From Panopea generosa (lineage: Eukaryota; Mollusca; Bivalvia; Adapedonta; Hiatellidae), in the NCBI GenBank assembly GCA_029582155.1, contig CM055909.1, positions 17,780,301 through 17,844,300 on the forward strand: 64,000 nucleotides of DNA. Direction: 5' to 3'. Made by a program: the position numbers and the translations under genes. Position 1 is the first letter of the stretch. Each line of letters starts with the position of its first letter. This document shows positions 1-13,300 of this stretch, one piece after another. The notes beneath the pieces are model-generated. The model was given only the letters and a program-made list of their open reading frames with translations. It made no database searches and was not told the DNA's origin.

Positions 1-374
1 TACTAGTTTCATTACAAAAACACAGGTGGTATAAACTACAGATCATGTGTACATTGTGCATTACAAAAACAAAGGTGGTATTAACTACAGATCATGTGTA
101 CAATGTTGGGAAAACTGCACATGATCACGTTGATTGATCAATTGCTTCAAGTTTGAATGACAATCACTGTTTATAATTCACGGGAACAGGCATAGAATGC
201 CATTCCATGGTTTTTCATTGGTGATTAATAGATCTGAGTCAGAGGCTCTATTTGGATTCTTGTTTAGGTCTTCGACAACCAATAAATGTGAATGGCATCT
301 TATGTTATAAAATATCGTTAAACCTAATCAAAATGAACGCACAAATAGTGTAGTGCATACTTAACAATACCAAC
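1..374. other. Downstream of exon 15, with dispersed repeat fragment
   Basis: No exon is recognised. About 95-265 resembles 18,185-18,380: both have CAATGTTGGGAAAA, a TTGATTG(A/G)TCA(A/G)TTG(C/T)TTCAA core and then ACAGGCATA. This suggests two copies of a short dispersed element. The first 95 bases hold a near-direct repeat (ATTACAAAAACA(C/A)AGGTGGTAT). Confidence 0.5.
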
Positions 375-474
375 CTGTTAGGTAAACTAAAGACGAACTT
401 CTGGATTTTCTTGGAATCAGTATTGGCACAAATTATCGAGGACAACAGGGTTTTCTTTATCTCTTTCAATTGAG
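375..474 (-). CDS. Peroxidase exon 15 (last seen)
   Basis: The acceptor is TGATTCTAG. It encodes [20 protein letters not shown] and then [12 protein letters not shown], matching the family's QL.EI.K..L..IIC.N.D.I..(I/V)Q closing helix. The likely donor is AACAG|GTTGGT at 374, with a further exon beyond the left edge. If the donor is not used, the frame runs 22 more codons to a TAA at about 305. No AATAAA is seen on the minus strand between there and position 1. Confidence 0.88.
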
Positions 475-3400
475 CTAGAATCACAAAAATAAATATCAAC
501 ACCAGCGTCTTCAATTATTTACTTCTGCGTCGTTTAAACTAAATGACTGGTCTGTTTGTTTGTTTCCTATCTTTAGAAGTTAATAGTTGAAAATGTTTCT
601 AAATCATCTAACACACAATTCCACTGATAATGTTACATTCATTGACTCACTTTGCAATTCGCCTTAGTGTTTAACCTCATTTGACAACTAATGGAATCGC
701 TTCAGTCCATTTTCAATATTGTGTCGCTCTTATTTGTTAGAACAGCCTATTAATTCAGTCGCCAAGTTCGTTCTTAATTATCAAGAAGCGTGAATGATAC
801 GGCACACACTCCGCCCTTGATTCAATACTGAACGAGTCATGTACAAACTACTAAGCTGTGCGAGCTATGCTTAGAAACAACCTTAGCAAACATCAAGTTT
901 CAAACGTCAATCATCTCAGCTTCAAACGTAGCTCCCGCAAAAGGAGGTCAAACTGTCAGTCAAATGAAATCATTGCGATCGCTCCCTTTTGATTTCTTAA
1001 TCGTTAATTTTTTACTTGATGAACACTAACTATTACATAGACTTCAATTTATCAATATATCATCTGCGAAATGATAATAAAATGTTTTAAATATCAGCCA
1101 TACGAACAACGGCATTAAGACATTTATTGTTCACCCACGTTTCTACAGTCCTTTTAACCACTAGTATAGATTTTGCTGATGCAGACATGCATTTTGAATA
1201 TTATCTGTAATAAGCAAAGCTAGAAATAGCCTTCTACTCAATTCTGTTGTTATATATCGAATTTATGTATATGTCATATGCTGATTACAAATCCAAATTT
1301 TTAAACTAAGTAATTTGAAAGAACACTTCAACCTATCAACACGAACATTGCTTCGATATTAGACAGCATATCTAATATATGTTTGTTTGGTTTCACAAGT
1401 TTTGTAATAAAGTATTCACGGTGCGCCTATTGACCTTATTCTAATAAAGCATCGATAATAAATCCTTAGCAAACTTTATGAGAGTTAAAATGTTTGATAA
1501 CAACTCCTTATTTTATTACCAGGTTTAAATCCAAGTTTTGGATCAGGACGTTCAAACCAGAATCGATCCCCATCCCGAAGAACCTTGTACTGTTTGGCAA
1601 GAAGACATTGTAGCAGTGGTCCAACAGGTGCACCTTTGGCTGGTCTTTCAGCAAGTGCTCCAGTAAACAAGTCGATGTCACCAACGCACCTTAAGTTTGG
1701 ACATAGAAATAGTACGTTTGCAAAGTACATCTAGCATTGCTTTTATACAAACAAATACAAAATTATCTCAAGACATAATTTATACCGAGTCTCTCATTGC
1801 TTTTTCAAGTGTGAAATTTATAAGTTACTTGCAGAGATCAGTTACTTGCAGAGATGGGTGTGCTCGGGTGTTGGTGAGCTTTCCGGGATACAAAGAAATA
1901 GTGCTCCTGTAAGGTGCCTTGTTACACCTATGGATCTCTCTATCATATTTAAATATATATTGTTGTTTTAGTTATCTCCGTTATCTATATATAAACATTG
2001 AAATCCAGTTAATATAGATATAAGGACCGTTACTTCCCTATGTCTATATTAGAGTATTCAAAGTACCTGTACACTTTCTTCAACTTGGCAACTGCAGTCT
2101 TGTCAATATCCACAAGTCCGTCAAAGTTCGCGGCTACCTTAAGTCCACAGTGTTTACGAAACTTGTTGTAATCAGGAACGCCATGTTCCCTAGCACTGTA
2201 AGTTAAACAAAACTGTAAACAAACAACATCATCATAATTTATATATATATATTTCGCCAACATTTTGTATTAAACCTATTACACTGGCCAAAATAATAAA
2301 TACAATAATGACTAGCCTGGACATATGTTGACACGCATATAAATCTTTATTGCATTTATCAGTTTCAACATGTACCACTTACCAAGAGGTTTAAACACCA
2401 ACACTGTCATACGATTTTTCCTTGTTTTACTTTGCAGTTTGAATACGTTTCGTGTATGAATGGTGAACTATTTTTTTACAATCTGCTTTGCTTCTCGATT
2501 GGATGACATTCATGTATAATTTGACAAATGTTTCCTATTCTTACAAAACAAACATACGCAGTCAACACATTATGTTTAAAAACAAATAAGGAAGGTTTCA
2601 TGCTCAATGCTCCAGTCTGGACAATTGCGTTCAAATCACAGCACCACCATTAAAACAGCTAATGATTCCCACGCATAATGGCGGTTATAAAAATCATTGT
2701 TTCTTCTTATTTAAAAATGCATTTTTTTATTTTAATACTCATTTTTCCTATTTGAATGACATTATTGATGTATTTTGAACATTTTGAATGCATTTTTTCT
2801 GTCTTTCACTTTATAAACAGTGTTTACACGAAACAGAAAAAAAATAATTTAGTTGACATATGCCTCCTCCTTTTGTCATCATATTTTAGTTGTGCAGAAG
2901 TTGAAAACATTAAAATGTAGTTTTAATTCTTAATTTGGATCACTCAATTAATGACAAGCAGGCACTTTTTTATTTATTATATAATAAAGATTAAACATCA
3001 ATGGTGAGGTTCTCAGACTCAAGTATTAGACAATTGCCCAGGTCTGTGCTTTATCAATAAAATTAGTTCTGCAGCAACTTGATTCAAACTTGGTAACCAG
3101 GTCTACACTGAAGTCTCAGACTGTAGTATCAGACAATTAACCAGGTCTGTGTTTTATCAATAACATTAGTTCTGACGCAACTTGCTTCAATCTTGGTAAC
3201 CAGGTCTACACTGAAGTCTGAAACTGTAGTATCAGGCAATTGCCCAGGTCTGTGCTTTATCAATAACATTAGTTCTGCAGTAACTTGCTTTAAACTTGGT
3301 AACCAGGTCTACACTGAAGTATCAGACTAAAGTATCAGACAATTGCCCTGGTCTGTGTTTTATCAATAACATTAGATCTGCAGCAACTTGCTTTAAACTT

Positions 3401-6400
3401 AGTAACCAGGTCTACAGTGAAGTCTGAAACTGTAGAATCAGACAATTGCCCAGGTCTGTGTTTTATCAATAACATTAGTTACGCAGCAACTTGCTTCAAA
3501 CTTGGTAACCAGGTCTACACTAAAGTCTGCGATTGTAGTATCAGACAATTGCCCTGGTTTGTGCTTTATCAATAATATTAGTTTTGCAGCAACTTGCTTC
3601 AAACTTGGTAACCAGGTTTACACTGAAGTCTGAGACTGTAGTATTATACAATTACCCAGGTCTGTGTTTTATCAATAATATTAGTTCTGAAGCAACTTGC
3701 TTTAAACTTGGTAACCAGGTCTACACTGAAGTCTGAGACTGTAGTTTCAGACAATTGCCCAGGTCTGTGTTTTATCAATAACGTTCTGCAGAACTATTAT
3801 TATTTATTAAACACAGACCTTGGCAATTGTATGAAACTAAAGTCTAAGACCCAGGGGTATGAAATTTACATATCTTATAAAGGCCCAATAGGCGTCAACA
3901 ATCATGCTAACACTTTGTTTATGATTGCTTCCTATAATACGATACATATTTCTTAAGTTTACCTTTATTCTTTCAGGCCCAACCCCACGGGCCAAACCGT
4001 GAGACACAGGGACATGCAAATCACATTTATTTTATAAAGGATCAATAAGATGAGAAGATTTCTTAAAAAATACCTTGACCGGTTTATCCCCACCCCAATG
4101 CCCAAGGGGTAGGGACGTTAATTCACAATTTTGATTCACCCTTAGGTACCAAAACTTCCTACAACATTTCAACATTACGATTGAGCTAACAATTTTGAGA
4201 TGGAGTCAAAATGGTTTACGGACTCACGACGGACGCTGCACGACAGATGACGCATGGCGATTGCGATGGACAAAAGGCAATCGCAAAAGATCCCTTGAGA
4301 TAAAGTTTAAGATGACCTAATAATCGTACACTGTTATAATTGATTCTTTTAAATCCTGTAGTATAGTGAATATAGTATAAAAGTTTGATACCAGGGTTTG
4401 TGGGTTCGAGGCACGACGTCTCTAGAAAGATAGCTTATATCAAAATGAACATTGAGCTTTCTCCTTTTTACTAAACCAAAAGTAAATTAATACAAGTTTA
4501 CGAAATATAAGTGATACATTAAATAATTATAAAGTAGTGATAATTCACATGCGTCAATAACGAGTATATGAACCATTCGCCTGTATATATGCACCGGCTA
4601 TTGACACCTTTGAGGGATCCTGTTAGACGTATGCTTTTCTTGTTCATATTACTAATGTCATACATATATATTACATATATATAAATATGTCCTTTTTATA
4701 GTATGTGAGTAGTCATGAACCCTTAACTGGATCCTACTCATATAAAGCTATCACTTCATGTATGTAAATTTGTCCGCCCAGTCTAGGTGTGTTGCATGTA
4801 ATTCCATAGCATATAAGTCATGGTCGACACCAAATTTGTTGGTTTGGCAGAGGCCTTGGTATTGTATCTTTGGTTTGCAGTGTAGTTAGGCGCGCTCGCC
4901 GTACATGTATGTCTTTGTTATTCACAAATAATTATCTCCATATATCAATATATATATATATGTATATTAATTGTTTTACCGTTGAATATTTAGTGCCACC
5001 AGGTCAAATTTACCGTCTAAACTTGGAAAAAGAGTTTGGCGTACAACGTCTTCTACTCCTCTGAAACATAGTTATGGATCATAAAATCGCATGTGCAAAT
5101 GTTAAATAATTATGAAAGATGATCCACGAATAAATGTGCACGGTGAGTATAAATGAATATATACTTAAAACACCATCAACAGTAATTATACGTATATCTG
5201 GAATTTGTCTGAAATTGCTTCTTATAATTGTCATCAATACACGTTCGCTAGTGTGAAAACAATTGTCACCCCAAGCTTTCAAAACTTGTATCAAAGGTCA
5301 ATACACACTGTACTAAAAATGAATTTCGTCATGGCAAGGTCGTAAACTATGTGTAATCTGAGCAGACATAACTTCATTTTAAACTAGTGTATATTCATCT
5401 TAAACATAGACATAGACATAGACATATTTTATTAAGTAATATAGGCCTCCGGCCCAAAATACAACATGTAAATACATCATATAGAGTGACACAAATTAAA
5501 TATTATACATTTATACAAGTCAATATTACAGAATTCACATATTAAAGTGAATATAAGCTTATAACATGCCATATAAATCCAAAAATAATAACATTTGTAT
5601 TAGATCATTTCAGGTTTAAGCATTTCAAAAGTTTTATAAAGTAACAGATATGACAAATATTTTTGAAGATATATGATTTGAAATAAATGTAGCTATATAT
5701 AAATCCAAAATTAACACTATAATGAACAAGACTATTAAATCATATCATGAATATTTATATTCAAAATAAAGTGAAACTATTTATACTGTCTAGTTGATAA
5801 TACAGTAGTTTACTCTTGTTAATATTTCTTTAAATGGGCAAATCTAGAATTTCTTTTCTTCTTTTAAAAGCATTTAAAAGATATCTAGCAATACTGACAA
5901 TACTTTTCTCATCTTTCAAGCTAAATATTATGTAATACATGTTAAGCGATCTATTTCTTAACCAATTAGATTTGAAAAAAGTTTGTCTAAAATGTTCATA
6001 CTCATTACATTCAAAGAAGAAGTGAAACTCATCTTCGACTACAGAAATATTATTTTTCATACATATAGGACAGAATCTTAAATTTTTATCTATTGATAAG
6101 TGTCTTCCCTTCTCGATCATTAAAGTATGGGTCGAACAACGAAAATTTGACAACGTTTTTCTTAAAATATATGATAAATCAATGTCTAAGTATGATTCTG
6201 AATTCAGATGAGATTTAAAATGTTTACAATGCAGAGATTTAGGAGAATCATTTAGACCTGCGATCCATCTTTGTAAATAGCAGTCTTTAATGCGTGTTTT
6301 AAATAAATGAATAAAATTTATGTCATTTCCAACATCTTGGGCAAGCCAAGCATATCCAAATCCATATGTAAAAAGTAATTCTTTAATATGACTAGCCCAA

Positions 6401-9400
6401 GTTCTTCTGCCTGCTTCATCTAATTGTTTTAGCATTTTATAACATTGTTTAGGGTATCTATGGTTTTCCATACGTAAAATTCTTAGCCAAAATTTTACAC
6501 AGTTGGGAATATAAGTAATACATAACGGTAATCTTCCGCATTCTCCTAGCGCTAGAATATCAGCTGTATTTTGTGATAAATTACAATACTGTTTACAGAA
6601 TTTGATTTGCACTTTTTCAATTTTTTCAACATACTTGTATCCCCAGATTTCAGAGCCATAACAAAGTATAGGTTTGACCATAGCATCAAATACTTTAAAC
6701 ATATCTACTGAATTTAGATGTCCAAATTTAAAACAAATCCTATTGTATTTTCACCATCAGCCTAGACTTCTTTATCTGTCTATAAATACTAGTAGAGCCT
6801 ACTTTATCTTTCTATATCTGCTAGTCTTGACTACTTTATATTTCTATATATACAAGTCTAGATTACTTAATCTTTCTATAAAAACTATTCTTGACTACTT
6901 TATATTTCTTTATATACTAGTCTTGTCTACTTTATCTTTCTTTATATACTAGTCTTGTCTACTTTATCTTTCTTTATATACTAGTCTAGCCTACTTTATC
7001 TTTATTTATATACTAGTCTAGACTGATTTAGCTTTCTACGTATAGTGGTTTAGCCTGCTTTATCTTTCTATATATACTAGTCTGGCCAGCTGTGTCCTTC
7101 TATAGATACTAATGTAGCCTACTTTATCTTTATCTTTATCTACTAGTCTAGATTACTGTATCTTTCTATTTATATACTAGTCAAGCCTACTTTATCTTTC
7201 TATATGTACAAGTTTAGCTTACTTTATTTTTCTTAGTCTGTATTACTTTATCGTTCTAAATATAGTAGTCTACCCTGCATTATCTTTCAATATATACTAG
7301 TCTAGACTAATATAATGTTCTATATAAATTTGTGTAGCCTTCTCTATCTTTCTATATATAGTTGTATAACCTATTTTATCTTTCTATATTTAGTGGTCTA
7401 GACTACTTTATATTGATATAAATACTAGTGTAGCATTATTTATCATCCTATGTATACTAGTATAGCCTTCTTTGTCTCTCTATATATTCAAGACTAGACT
7501 GCTTTATCTTTCTATATAGCTATACTAATCTAGTCTACTTAATATTTCTATATTACTAGTCTAGCCTTTTTCATCTTTCTATTTATAGTGGTCTAGCCTA
7601 CTTTATCTTTCTATATATAGTGGTCTAGCCTATTTAATCATTCTATATATACTAGTCTATCCTACTTTATCCTTCTATATATACTAGTCTAGACGACTTT
7701 ATCTTTCTGTACATATTAGTCTAGCCTACATTATCTTTCTATATAAACTAGTTTAGCCCAATTTTTATTTCTATATATACTAGACTAGACGACTTTATAT
7801 TTCTATATACATTTTGCTAGTTAAGCCTAATTTATATATCTATATATACTAGTCTAGTCATTAGCTTTCTATATATACTAATTAAACCGAATTTGTCTTT
7901 CTATATATACTAGTCTAGACTACTTTATATGTCTATATATACTAGTTTAGCCTAATTTATCTCTTTATATATTCTGGTCTAACCTACTTTATCTTTGTAG
8001 ATAAACTAGTCTAGCTTATTTTATCGTTCTATATATAAAAGTCAAAACTTCTTTATCATTTTATATATACTAGTCTAGCCTACTTTTTCTTTCTATATAT
8101 ACAAATATAGCCTACTTTATATTTTTATATATAGTATTCTAGACTTCATTATCGTTTTACATGTATATATAGTAGTCATGACTACTATATTGTTCTATAT
8201 ATATATACTAGTCTAGACTACTTTACCCTTCTATATATAGAGAAGTCTTGAGTATTGTATCTTTCTATATATAAACGTTAAGACTACTTTATCGTTCTAT
8301 ATATACAAGTCTAGCATACTTTATATTTCTATAATTGTATACTAGTCTAGCCTCCTTTATCTTTCTATATATAGTAGTATAGTCTTCTGTTTCGTTCTTT
8401 ATATAGTAGTTTATACTTTTTTATCGTTCTTTATATACTAGTCTAGCCTTCTTTATCTTTCTATATAAAGTATTCTTGACTTATGTTTCGTTTTATATAT
8501 AGTAGTAGTCTATACTTTTTTATCGTTCTTTATATACTAGTCTAGCCTACCTTATCTTTCTATATATAGTAGTCTTGACTTTTGTTTCATTCTGTATATA
8601 GTAGTATTTAATATTTTATCGTTCTATGTATACTAGTTTAGCCTACTATATTTTTTATATAGAGTAGTCTTGACTTTTGTTTCGTTTTATATATAGTAGT
8701 CTATACTTTTTTATCGTTCTTTATATACTAGTCTAGCCTACCTTATCTTTCTATATATAGTAGTCTTGACTTATTTTTCATTCTATATATAGTAGTATTT
8801 AATATTTTATCGTTCTATATATACTAGTTTAGCCTACTATATTTTTTATATAGAGTAGTCTTGACTTTTGTTTCGTTCTATATATAGTAGTATATACTAT
8901 TTTATCGTTCTATATATACTAGTCTAGCCTAATTTATCTTTTTATATATAGCAGTCTTGATTTCTGTATCGTTCTATAAATAGTAGTCTATACTATTTAA
9001 TCGTTCTCTATAAATACTAGTCTAGACTACTTTACTTTTCTATATATAGTAGTCTTGACTATTGTATCTTTATCTATATATACTAGTCTTGACTATTGCA
9101 TCTTTCTATATATACTAGTCTAGCCTACTTTATATTTCTAGATATCGTAGTCTATACTACTTTATCGTTCTATATATAATAGACTAGACTACTTTGTCTT
9201 TCTATATATTATAGTCTAGTCTATTTTATCTTTCTATATATATACTAGTCTTGACTATTGTATCTTTCTATATATTGTAGTCTAGCCTACTTTATCTTTC
9301 TATATATCGTAGTCTAGACTACTTTATCGTTCAAAATATCGTAGTCTAGGCTTCTTTATAGTTCTATATATAGTAGTTTAGTCTACTTTATATTTTTATA

Positions 9401-10330
9401 TATAATAGTCTAGACTTCCCTTAAAAAAGTATAAAAAAATCACAGTATGATTACTTTAACTTTATTTAAATCACATACAGTCATTTATTGAAATACTTGT
9501 ATACCTTTATCTTTTACAGTCTTTTCAACTATTTTTAATTCAAACTTAAACCAATTTACGCCAAGAAAGGTTGATTGTACATTTTTGTTGACGATATTTT
9601 AGATAATATTTTTTTTCATATTTGTTTGAAACTAAATTGATATTAACAAAGCAAATCAAGATCAACTTACCTGCCGGCGACCGGACAGTTGGTATAGGTA
9701 TACCACCTGATTATTTGTTCTAGTCCATGTTTACCATTTTCATGATACAGGTGTGTATTGAAAAAATGGTCACGTAAAAATTCTTGGGGATAATTCTGGT
9801 TGTAATGTGCATCTAATCGACCTGAGCGAATATATAAAACATGTAAAGTATAAATATGAACACTAAATGATAAACGTTGCACTTGATTTACCATGAATTT
9901 CTGATATTTCAACAAAAACATCACCATACAAGCATTTACAGTCGATTCAAATTTGTTTGCAAATACGGTCACTGCATTTTGATTTAGGTAAGTAGATAAG
10001 CCGTGCCTGGCGAACGTTGTATGTATTTAAACCTGCAAACCAATAATCAATAATCAAATCAATAATAAGATACCTGTTTATGTTTACAACGGTTCTCGGG
10101 TAAATAAAAATCACCTGTAAAGTCGATTCAAATTTGAATAATGATTGATACACAACATTGTGTCTCATTATCATTCGTCGCTCATCGCTGATTCAAGTGG
10201 GGAAGTTATCAGTAACTTGCAGAGATGGGGTATGCTCGAGTACTTGTTAAACTTTCAGAATCCCAGGAAACAGTGGTTAGGTTAAATGATCGTCTGTTAG
10301 CCCTCGATGGCATAAAATGACGCTAAATAT

Positions 10331-10363
<33 letters not shown>

Positions 10364-13300
10364 CAATCAAATTTGAATTCAAATGAGATACGATCACCGC
10401 ATACAGGTAAAGTGGGTGAATCTTGCCTGGCGAACATAATTTTAACATATACATTTAAACATGCAAACCCCTAAATCAACAATAAGATACCTGTTAATGT
10501 TTACAATGGTTCCCGGTAAATGAAAATCAATTGTACCTGAGAACCGTTGTAAACATAAACAGGTATCTTATCATTAATCTGGAGGTTTGCAGATTTAAAT
10601 GCATATGTTAAAACTTGATCATGAGTAATATTCAACAATCACCGTGGCGTAATCGGTAAGAGCTCTGGTCTATTTAATAGATTATTTTTGTACTTTTATG
10701 TTTTATGATTGTTAGTTCGAGCCTCATCGTCTCTGGATTGTATAAGTGTATTAACTCAAGTTTCACATTTTTTTCGCTTTTTCATTTTATTTTGAGTTCA
10801 CATTAAAGTTTCCTTCTCACATATATATCATTTAAAGTCAATGTTTTAATAGCCATGTCTGGCAACCCTTGCAAAGAAGTAAAATCGAAGAATTATGAAC
10901 ATGTCAAACGCATTATGTTTAAGAGGTAAATTAATAATATGGTACATGTATAAGAAAAATACTTTGTTCTAAAACAAATCCTTTCGTCGGACCAGTATCG
11001 AACCAGCATCCCCTAGTTTAACAGTATTTGCTCTCTACCGACTGAGCTTAATGCATTTAACAGTTTTTCTCGCTTTATTACATATAAATCGTGTATATTT
11101 AAATACTATGTTCGTCAGGCACGATTTACCATCAAAATGCAGTGACCCAATCACATTTGCATTCAAATTTGAATCGACTGTACCATTGTTACTATTTATC
11201 ATTTCAGCCGAGTTAAACTAGGTATTTCTCTTAAGTTGTCTGAGACATTGCACATGCACGCTTGAATCAGAAACCTAAAAATCCATGAACTGTTAAAACT
11301 TAATGCCTATTAACGGTTATTGTATTTAGATTGTACTTAATGAAAATTATCTTTGTCGTTGTAATGACTCAAATAGTTAAGAAATTTGGCAATCTTTGCC
11401 ATTCTAATGAATCAGATAGTAATGAAAATTAATAATCTTTGCCATTGTAATGACTCAGATAGTAAAAAAAAATAATAAGCTTTGCCATTGTAATGACCCA
11501 GATAGTAATAAAATTTGGCAATCTTTGCCATTGGAATGACTCAGATAGAAATGGAATTTGGCAATATTTGCCATTGTTATGTCTTAATGACTCAGATAGC
11601 AATGAAAATTAACAATCTTTGTCATTGTAATGAGATTGTAATGAAATTTATCATTTTTTGTAATGAAATTTGGCAATCTTTGCCATTGTTATGACTCAGG
11701 TATGGTAATGAAATTGATCAATTTTTTGTAATGACTAAGTTAATAAAGAAATTTGGATATCTTTGCCTTTGTAATGACTCAGATAGAAATGAAATTTGTC
11801 AATCTTTGCCATTGTAATGACTCAGATAGTAATGAAACCTAACAACATTTGTCCTTGTTATAACTCAGATAATGATAAATTTTGGCAATGTTTGCAATTG
11901 TCATGACTCAGATAACAATAAATATTGACAATTTTTGCCATTATAATGACTAAGATATTAATGAAATTTGGCAATCTTTGTCATTGGAGTATCTACAATA
12001 AAAGGGAAAGTTGACAACCTTTGCCATAGTTTTTGCTCCGATATAAGCGAACTTTGACAGTATTTGTTATTGATTTAGCTTAAAACGTAGGGAAATTTGA
12101 CAAGCTTTGCTTTTGGATTGGCTCAGATAGTAGCGAAATTTGACAATCTTTGCCATTTGATTGTCTCAGATAGCATGGAAACTTGTCAATCACTGCCTTT
12201 GGATTCGTTTAGGTAGGAGGGGAATTCAATTGACAATATTTGCCATTGGATTAGTTAGAAAGGTAGGGATATTTGACATCTTGTGTCATTGGATTGTCTC
12301 AGATAGCATGGATACTTGTCAATCACTGCCTTTGGATTCGTTTAGGTAGGAGGGGAATTCAATTGACAATATTTGCCATTGAATTAGTTAAAATGGTAGG
12401 GATATTTGACAGCTTGTGTCATTGGATTGTCTCAGATAGCATGGAAACTTGTCAATCACTGCATTGGATTCGCTTAGGTAGGAGGGGAATTCAATTGACA
12501 GTATTTGCCATTGAATTGATCCAGAGACAATATTTGCTAATATTTGCTATAATAGTGGCACAGATATAATACAGATTTGCAAACGGATATCTTTGCTATT
12601 GGATTTGCTCATATAGAAGGAAAAATTGGCAATTGTTCCAACAATATTGGTACAGAAAGTATTCCATAAGAATATCTTTGCTATTGGATTAGCTAATATG
12701 GAACATATGGCAATATTTGCATTTACACTAGCTTTGGTTATATAATCAATTTACAACCTTTACCATTGGATTGGCTCATAGAGTATGATTTTTCCGATTG
12801 ATTTGACTAAGACAGTAGTGTTTTACGACATGCTTTGCTAAATTGTAGGGAAATATGGCAAGCTGCCATTGGATTGGCTAAATTAGTGGGGAAATTTGAA
12901 CTATTTGCATTTTAATTGTGGCTCTACATTAATGGAGATTAGACAAAACAGGTTCAATCACATTTTGCAACATGTAACATGTCATAATATGTTTGCTGCA
13001 TAACACAACTTTAGTTATCTAAATGCATCTGACATCAACAATTGGCAATGTTTAAAAGCAATTCCTGGAAATAAATGAATATAAAGTGTAACATCTAAAA
13101 TATTGGCAATGGTTAAAAGAAATTCCCGGAAATTATATGAATATAAACTGTAGCATCTAAAATATTGGTTATGCTATCCAAGAAATCGATTTTAATAATA
13201 ATCAATTGTTTTTCTGCTTATATGATTTATGTGATTGTTGATCTACATTGTCACGTGATGAACGCTCATATATATCAATCATCAAATTCCAAATATTATG

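Larger units (their letters stand above)
9937..11182. mobile_element. Tc1/mariner-like inverted-repeat element with internal foldback
   Basis: The left end reads TA-CAGTCGATTCAAATTTG (9937) and the right end CAAATTTGAATCGACTG-TA (to 11182), on a TA target. The terminal inverted repeats extend about 75 bp with mismatches, sharing GGTCACTGCATTTTGAT and CGTGCCTGGCGAAC. Inside is a second copy of the end sequence (about 10,115) and a long hairpin. No transposase is seen, so it is non-autonomous. It is interrupted by a SINE at 10,140. Confidence 0.75.

Noticed and set aside
4380..4430. tRNA or SINE suggested by GTGGGTTCGAGGC
   Set aside because: Only a B-box-like word; no A box at the right distance and no tail.
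9667..9972. 101-codon ORF as a gene of its own
   Set aside because: Only 9671-9821 is coding (peroxidase exon 11); the rest is intron read-through into a mobile element end.
10982..11056. Functional tRNA-Asn gene
   Set aside because: Box spacing is tRNA-like, but the acceptor stem does not pair and it lies inside a mobile element.
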